Of a stretch of 64,000 bases of DNA, positions 57,182 to 64,000 are shown one piece after another. How positions within the stretch are numbered: position 1 is the first letter of the stretch; every line of letters starts with the position of its first letter. The translations under genes and the position numbers were made by a program. Origin of the DNA: Brevipalpus yothersi (Eukaryota; Arthropoda; Arachnida; Trombidiformes; Tenuipalpidae); the NCBI GenBank assembly GCA_003956705.1, contig QZCP01000002.1:372114-436113 (forward strand). The letters are read 5' to 3'. Under the pieces are notes generated by a model. The model was given only the letters and a program-made list of their open reading frames with translations, made no database searches and was not told the origin of the DNA.

Positions 57182-60100
57182 AATAAAAAGGCGATAGAGA
57201 GAGAGAGGAAACTTGGTGCATATGAAGAGATGACAAGTTTCTTCACTCTCATTCATTCATGATGACTGTTTCCAGGGATGCTGAGATGAGAAAGGAAGAA
57301 AGAAAGAAAGAGGAGATATAAAAGTCATAAGCTTGGTTGTCAAGCTGGAAAATGAGATGAAGGAGCAGAAAATATTGTGTTTGATGCTGGAAAAACGAAA
57401 AAGAAGATAGAAGAAATGGTCAAAGAGAATGATGATCAGACTAGCAAGATGAATCTCTGTTCGCCTTTTGCGCTTCTAATACAACTTTTTCTGGTACATA
57501 TATTACACGATCTCTGTAGAATAGATAGCCATTGATTTGCCAATGGAAAAGAAATACTCTCATCTCTCCCTCTTTCTACACTTTATAAGATGGAAATGCT
57601 AAGGGAGAGAGATGCTTGGATTCTTGGAATAAAATTCTAAGCTGTATACAGTGGAATTCTCTTGGGAAATTGATCCGATCATGCAGATGAGCCGAATCAA
57701 AGGATCAAAAACAGAGAAAAAATTTGACCTTGACTTATATATCTAAGATGAAAAGTCTGCAAAATGTTCTCACTCATCAACTATTAGGTTAAGCTCTTGA
57801 GTACTTGATAAAAAAGTTGAGTTACTCTTTTTTTGGGAGGAAGAAAAAAATTTTCTTCACTTATTTTTTTGCTACTATTGAAGAGCATTCAAGATAAATT
57901 TGGAAAGTGAATGAAGCTTCAATGATTGATTCGATTCACTTCCAGTATAAATTGAGGCTCAGAACATTGTAAGCAAAAAATTCGAAAAGATGTGTCATAA
58001 TGACTTCCATCTATGTTTATCAGGCGCTAGAATTCAGTTGAAATCAATCGACTAGATTTATCTGATTGCATTCGTACAAGAGAGAAAGCGAATTTCCTCC
58101 AAAAGAAACCGTTTCATGATAGATTTTATTTTTTAATTTTAATCTCTAAATATTCTCTGGTCATCATGATAGATAATCGTTAGTGGATTATCAGAAAATG
58201 AATAGTGACAATAAATACTCCTCAAAATCCAAACATTTTGCCATTTTTATCTTACTTATTTTTTTTATTTACTTCTCTACTGATCAAACCTTGATCTTCT
58301 GAGAGAAAATTCGTGTTCATCTTCTTGAGCCCCTTATTCTCAATCATCATCTTTTTTGTCTAGAAAACAACTGACAATCATTTTGACCAACAAAAATAAT
58401 GGTTAGAATGGCGATTGAATGCTGATATTTCAAGTTAATCTCTTGAGAGAGTTCCCACAATCTGTTCAGCATTCTTAAGGGAATAAGAAGGAGAAGCAAA
58501 TTTTATCATCACTGAATAGACTCTTTTGAATACTCTCAGTAGCTTAGAGTGAAATTTTTCCCTCCCCATCATTCTTTCCATAAATCTATTTTCGAGCTTA
58601 AATAAAGCTATGTAAGGAATTCAGAGAATCCATTCTGTAACCATCTAGACAATTATCATCACTATGGACTCTCAGCCATTGTTCTTAAAGCTAACCTCTC
58701 ATCATCACACCAACACTCACACTCATACATACATATACACTCATGCACCATCAGTTTTATTCTCTATACCTCTATCCTCTATTCTGGTAGGCAGATACAT
58801 AGAGCGAATAGAGTATACTTCGACTCTTGCCATCATGTCCTTCATCTGTTCAGAATAAGGGCATCATTAAGGTTTACCCTTATAGTGTCATGGAAGGATG
58901 GAAGATTATTCTCTAATATCATAATCATTGTAATACTAATGAAAATCGCTCTCCTGTGGACTCTTTTTTTGTCCCATTCTTTTTCCAGTCACTTTCTCTT
59001 TCTCTTTCTCTCTCTCTTTTGCTTCAAATTCATGCTTTCTCTCATGGCTGCTCATCATGCTTACCATATACTACTACCACCAGCAACCATACAGTTCACT
59101 TTACTATCAAATTGACGAATCTATGTTGAAGGGATCATTTAGTGAGAGCACATTTTGTTTCCAAGCCTATTGTCACACTTAATGTAATTGTTAGGTTACA
59201 CAGAATCAGCCATAACTGGAGACCATCAAATCATAACTTGTCTCTCTCTCTCTCTTTCTCTCTTTCTTCTTCTTCTTCTTTTCACTTCCTATTTCCACAA
59301 GTCACTATCTGCATTTCTCAGCATCCGATTCTCACTTGATTCTTTTCCCTTCATCAGTTCACTTATCATCACCATAATCATAGCCCTGGATTTCTCGTGA
59401 ATAGTCATCGGCAACCGATAGTAATAGTGGTAGATACTTCCACTGGATGTTGTATTGCCTTTTCACTAGTACCCAGATAATGGTTCTTCACAAGCTTCGA
59501 AAAGAGTAAGAGAGATGAAGAATAGAAAGACAGAATGCAGAAAACCAGTGATGAAGAGAATGTGTATATATATGTCTGTGGAATATTGTCGTCTAAGAGA
59601 AGAGATAGATTGTTAGAGAGAGAGAGAGAGAACCCAAAATTCTCTATTTCTCTCTCTTCCCAATTCTGTACCAATAATCATCTTTCTACATTGGAATCTT
59701 ACTCAGCTTCACATACACCTCTACGGTTTGTCTGAGGCTATTCAATGGGCTGATTTTGCCTTCATCTTATCCACCAGCATCCCTTTGTGCACTATCATTT
59801 GGGGGCAAACCTAGCAGAAGAAGAGGATGGAGGTTGATGATGGAGTGAGTGAGAAAGAGAACCGAAAGATTGGGGAAGAAGAAGATGAAAGAGAGAAGAA
59901 AGAAAGAATCCATAGAGAAGAAGAAATTGTGATGATGGAGGTGAGATGATATTGCTTCGGATCGTCACCATTATCATCATCGTATTATTCTGAGTATGAA
60001 GTGCAAGTCATTGTATGTGTGTGTGTTTGATGTATTCCAAAAGCATGCAAACTGCTTACTGCTTCTTTGTTCACTTTTGTATTCGCTTTCTTGTTCTCAT

Positions 60101-60518
60101 TTCTTCTTATTATAATTCACTTTGTCAGAATCGTTGATGACAGGCTCAACTAATCAACAAGAAGAAGTAGAAAAGTGAGAGAGAAAAAGAGAAAGTGAAA
60201 GAGAGGGGCAGTATAAAGTTTAAGAGAAAAGCAAAAACAGGAACCTCATGAAAAAGAAGTAGATAAATATAAGCCCAAAGGGTATGAAGAAGCACAGAAA
60301 AGGGAATCCATTCTCTTTTGTTCAAGTATTTGAACGTTTTCTTGTAAAAAAAAGAATATATCGTTACGATAGAAACAGCCTCAAGATATATGTAGGAAAC
60401 TTTATTCTTCAAAATTTCATTGTACTACAACCACATTTTCAGATTTTACGGAAATTCTCTGGTTAAACACATTTTTCTCCGCATACATACTTTTTCCACT
60501 CTAACCATTGAGAGAGTG

Positions 60519-60521
<3 letters not shown>

Positions 60522-60571
<50 letters not shown>
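60522..60571 (+). repeat. (AG)n microsatellite, about 50 bp
   Basis: This is an uninterrupted AG tract. Shorter ones lie at 50005-50052 (interrupted), 53652-53684, 57138-57177, 61355-61393 and 63080-63113, and CT tracts at 50971-51002 and 56035-56068. Confidence 0.95.
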
Positions 60572-60574
<3 letters not shown>

Positions 60575-61351
60575 ATGCTAGAAATTCATGAGATTCATAG
60601 GGTAAGTATTATGCTCTGAAATGATCCTGTGAGTTGATATATGCCTAGAAGATAGATCATATATACACAAAAATACGAGCTCACTACACATGTACACATG
60701 ATTCCATTTCTTTATCCATCAGAATAGTAAAGTCTTATTGGCTATGAGATTGACGATTGAGCCAAATTGTTAGTAAGATATTGAACAACCTGAAATTATT
60801 GATTGAAAGAAATGGGATATTCATGTTGATCTTGAGAATGTCTGGAAGAATCAGAATCGAAAGAATCACTAGGGGAAAATAAAACCAGAAATATCTCGTA
60901 AAATGATTCGAATCCAAAGTGGTTTACCAAAATAAGTGAAAAATTGAACCACAAATTTGAGAAGTGTTGAGAAAGAAAAGTAGAGGGAAAATTTTCTCAA
61001 GTATTGCTGGTTTCATTTGAGTTCAGTTTATGTCTTTTTCGCTCTTCTCACTTCGTAAGAATTTGAGAAGAATTCTCTTCGGAATCGAGTATTGCCACTT
61101 TTTCCACTAAGCACAGAATTGAGACAGTTGAGAGTCTCAAAATTAAGCTCACAGAATGGTTCACTTATTCTCTCTCTTCCTTATTGACACTGAATAAAAG
61201 TTCGCATGGCACAACAAGGAATAGCTGGAGGGGTGGAAGAAAAACAGTCAAAATTATAGTATGTATATATACACATACAAATTCTGAAATATCTGTTCAC
61301 TTATACACATGAAGAGTGTATATATTTTGGAGGATGGATAGAAGAGTATGA

Positions 61352-61398
<47 letters not shown>

Positions 61399-63073
61399 GA
61401 AGTGAAGCTAAATTCTAAAGTGCAAAGCATTCACTCATAAAATTGAAACAATATTGCCAACTTGGGAAACGGAATGAGAGCAAAAGAGAGAGAGAAAAGG
61501 GAGAGAAAGAAGAGCAAATTTTCCAACACATTGTGTCTAGTGATATGAAACTTTGTTTTATTCGCAGTAATCCATATCTAAGGGTGATTCCACTTTGTTT
61601 GCATATTCTCGCCAGTTGAATTTCGATTTTGGAATAAAGCCTTCCCTGGCCTTCGACCCAGTATTTTGCCCTTTTGGAAGGCTCAAGAATGTGCATGTGC
61701 GTTAACATTGGATGAGAGAATGTATGCATGATGGAATGATGAGAATTTTGGAAGTTGAAAGTTTTTTGAATAGAAAAATTTCGAATTGAATGTACTAGCA
61801 AAAAATCGATAATGATAAAATTGTTGAGAAAAATATTGAAACTTAGCTATCCATTTCACCCTAGCATGAGAATACACTCAGCTCACACAACTTTTTGACT
61901 GCTATCTAGCATTCCCTGCAAATTCTTTAAATCTTTCACTTTGATAAAACATTCGAAGAAGCATTCCAAAATGTTTGTCATGATAAACATTATCCTAAAT
62001 TCAAACAGGTATTCAAAAAAAGTATGAATACAGAGGAATGAATTAGATCCTCTCGATAGTATGATGCTCATATCATATATTGGATTTGAATTCGAAAACG
62101 ATCATTTGTGCAAAATTCCTTGCTGGATATAGCTAAATGACAATATAGAAGTTCATGGTACGTGATGATTTCCCGAGTAGAAAGGAGAATAAAAAAACCC
62201 GAGATAAATAGCCAACTAGCTATTCTCTCCCTTCCAATCTATTGGAGAGAAACTGCATACTTAGCCAGACCGAAGCCTTTTTACATGATAAACTCTATCC
62301 TCACCAAATGACACTCATTAGTGTGGAGATTTAAAATTATCTAATAATTGGTACCATTCAGCAAGCCCAAGTACACTCCACACTCTTAATCCAATAAGAA
62401 TCACTGTCATGATAATATTCTTGAAATTGGAATATATACCCGCTCTCACAGAATAACCAATAGATGTCGCCATAAATTTTCTATCCCCTTTCAGTGGGTA
62501 AATCTGTAGATGATCGCATGTCATGGGGACATGGGAAAAGTTCACAGGATCCTGTTAGGCTCGGCGAAGCTATCTGAGAGAAAGAGAAAAAGATGCTGAA
62601 ATGCTGAGATGCCAGAGGATGCTGAGAAAAGTATCCTCATTCAAAAAGAGAGAGATCCAAGTCAAAGAAGAATACAAAGAGTGAAAACCTCTAGAATGAA
62701 AAGAGTTTTTCTAGTCAAAGTGGACATCTCAAAGGGATTGAGGAGTGTTTTGGTGTCTTTTTGCTGTGTAAAATCGTTTCAAAACTTTTATACTTCTTTT
62801 TTCTCTCTTTCTTTCTCTTTCTTTCCTTCTCACACCCTGGAGAGCTGATTCAAGCGACGTGACCTTTTTTGAGGGAAGAAAAATTCACAAGCTGAAAAAA
62901 AGTTCCCATTTTTCGATCGGTATGATCATTGATACTGACTGGAAGAGAGAAAAAGTGAGAAAGAGTAGTAAGAGAGAGAGAGAGAGGACCAATAAAGTAT
63001 AAGGCATATCAAATGGCGGATTCATGCGATTCCCATCATATACAGCTGTTGCCAAATGATTGCTTCCAAGGAA

Positions 63074-63116
<43 letters not shown>

Positions 63117-63958
63117 CTGCATATCACTGGAGTAACTGTACATGGTACCTGGTTGAAAAATACTTTCACACACGCACACATGGAGAAAGAGAATACACTC
63201 ACAAATTTTGCTGTTCAAGAATAAGGGGGTTTGAAATTTTTTGAAGGCCAAAAAATTGAGCATTTCTTCTCACTTCAACCCACACATACTCACACCCTTT
63301 CACCCTTGTATGGTGGGAAAAAATTAGCTGTCACCCAGAGTGGTGGCTGATTCTTCACTTTACGTGTCCTAAAATCACCAAGAATTGAGTTCACCAAAGA
63401 GCCACATGATTTGGAAAGGGAAACAAAATAGCTGGAATAAAATGTCTTTTGGGTGCCACATACATTTATATATATATACACACACACACACTCGTTTATA
63501 CACATGGAATCGGAATGGTCAAAGTGATAAAGGTATGAGAAAAGAGAGAGAAGTAAATAACCGCAGGATTGTTATTTGATCGTGATAATCATGCTAATCC
63601 CAGAGGTGCATGAAAGTAAAAGGATTGGCCACAGTGAACGATGTCCACAAGGATGAAGAGAGAGAGAGAGAAAGAAAGAAAGAAGAGAGAAAGTGAAGAA
63701 AAGAAACAATAGAGAAGCCCACTACTGAGTAGACTCTCCAAAATACTCTTTTCATCATCTACTACAGTCTGTGGCCTACTAGTGTATTTATTTTACGGTT
63801 AGGTGAGCGTATTCATCCAATTTCAGCCAATCTCGAATGATTGCCACTGATTGTGTGGATGAGAGAGAGAGAGAGAGAGAGAGAGTGAAATTTTTCTGTT
63901 TGTATGGAAACTTTGTAGGAGCATGAATTCACAATTGAGAATCAAGAAGAGAGCAAGT

Positions 63959-63961
<3 letters not shown>

Positions 63962-64000
<39 letters not shown>
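63962..64000 (+). repeat. (AG)n microsatellite cut by the window edge
   Basis: At least 39 bp of AG run to the last base of the window. Confidence 0.95.

Larger units (their letters stand above)
48142..64000. other. Musashi upstream intron or 5' region (at least 15.9 kb)
   Basis: The 5'-most Musashi exon in the window starts at 48141. Beyond it I found no exon encoding the first half of RRM1 (MFIGGLSW-type RNP2) and no other gene on either strand. The stretch is dominated by GA/CT tracts, GA-rich flanks, ATG/CAT triplet runs and CA repeats. Reading frames within it are serine/leucine or arginine/glutamate repeats from these tracts. It is best read as one very long intron continuing past the window edge. 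Confidence 0.55.

Noticed and set aside
61415..61801. 128-codon minus-strand frame with a plausible-looking middle (KYWVEGQGRLYSKIEIQLAR)
   Set aside because: It resembles no family I know, has no splice partners, and its end is low-complexity. A transposase origin was considered but no catalytic motif is visible.
34740..63263. Many open frames made of SLSLSL or RERERE repeats
   Set aside because: They are translations of (CT)n/(GA)n tracts, occur on both strands, and lack splice signals or conserved sequence.
48142..64000. Search for the first-half RRM1 exon of Musashi
   Set aside because: No minus-strand sequence encoding an MFIGGLSW-type RNP2 with a fitting donor was found. The exon most likely lies beyond the window.

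Overview
This is nuclear DNA of an animal. Genes have short GT-AG introns of roughly 50-270 bp next to a locus with multi-kilobase introns. The DNA is AT-rich with many ATG/CAA triplet runs and very many long (GA)n/(CT)n tracts. The protein set (GOPC, PELP1, midasin, Musashi, R3HCC1L-type) is metazoan. A compact arthropod genome, most likely an acariform mite, fits best, but that assignment is inference from texture and not from a diagnostic gene.

Layout. 1-2.8 kb: a small RRM-like gene of the R3HCC1L type (minus strand) diverges from a three-exon gene for an orphan secreted protein (plus strand). 2.8-5.4 kb: mostly non-coding, with a possible two-exon minus-strand micro-gene for a 38-residue secreted peptide. 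5.4-12.6 kb: GOPC/PIST (4 exons), an intronless single-Ig-domain transmembrane protein, and a 4-exon type I membrane protein with a possibly hemopexin-like ectodomain, all on the plus strand. The GOPC 3' end and the DNA up to the start of the Ig gene have been duplicated, and the second copy lies directly upstream of the third gene. 12.6-14 kb: a degraded second copy of the PELP1 3' end. 14-16.5 kb: PELP1/Rix1-family gene, six exons, minus strand. 17.3-32.6 kb: a single uninterrupted 15.3-kb reading frame for midasin (MDN1/Rea1), plus strand. 33.5 kb to beyond the right edge: the 3' part of a Musashi-family RNA-binding protein gene (minus strand), whose introns fill the right half of the window and hold nearly all of the (GA)n/(CT)n tracts, a mariner-type MITE and a short assembly gap.

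The most notable biology is the head-to-head pair PELP1-MDN1. In yeast and human the Rix1/PELP1 complex places the midasin ATPase on the pre-60S ribosome. Here their start codons are about 830 bp apart and share one intergenic promoter, which contains a perfect 12+12 bp inverted repeat and a CACGTG E-box. Second is the duplicated promoter block feeding two unrelated membrane proteins, both with ITIM-like tyrosine motifs in the tail. Third is a candidate 33-nt in-frame cassette exon in Musashi. All exon models were built by hand from splice consensus and phase. No similarity search was run, and family names rest on recognised motifs.
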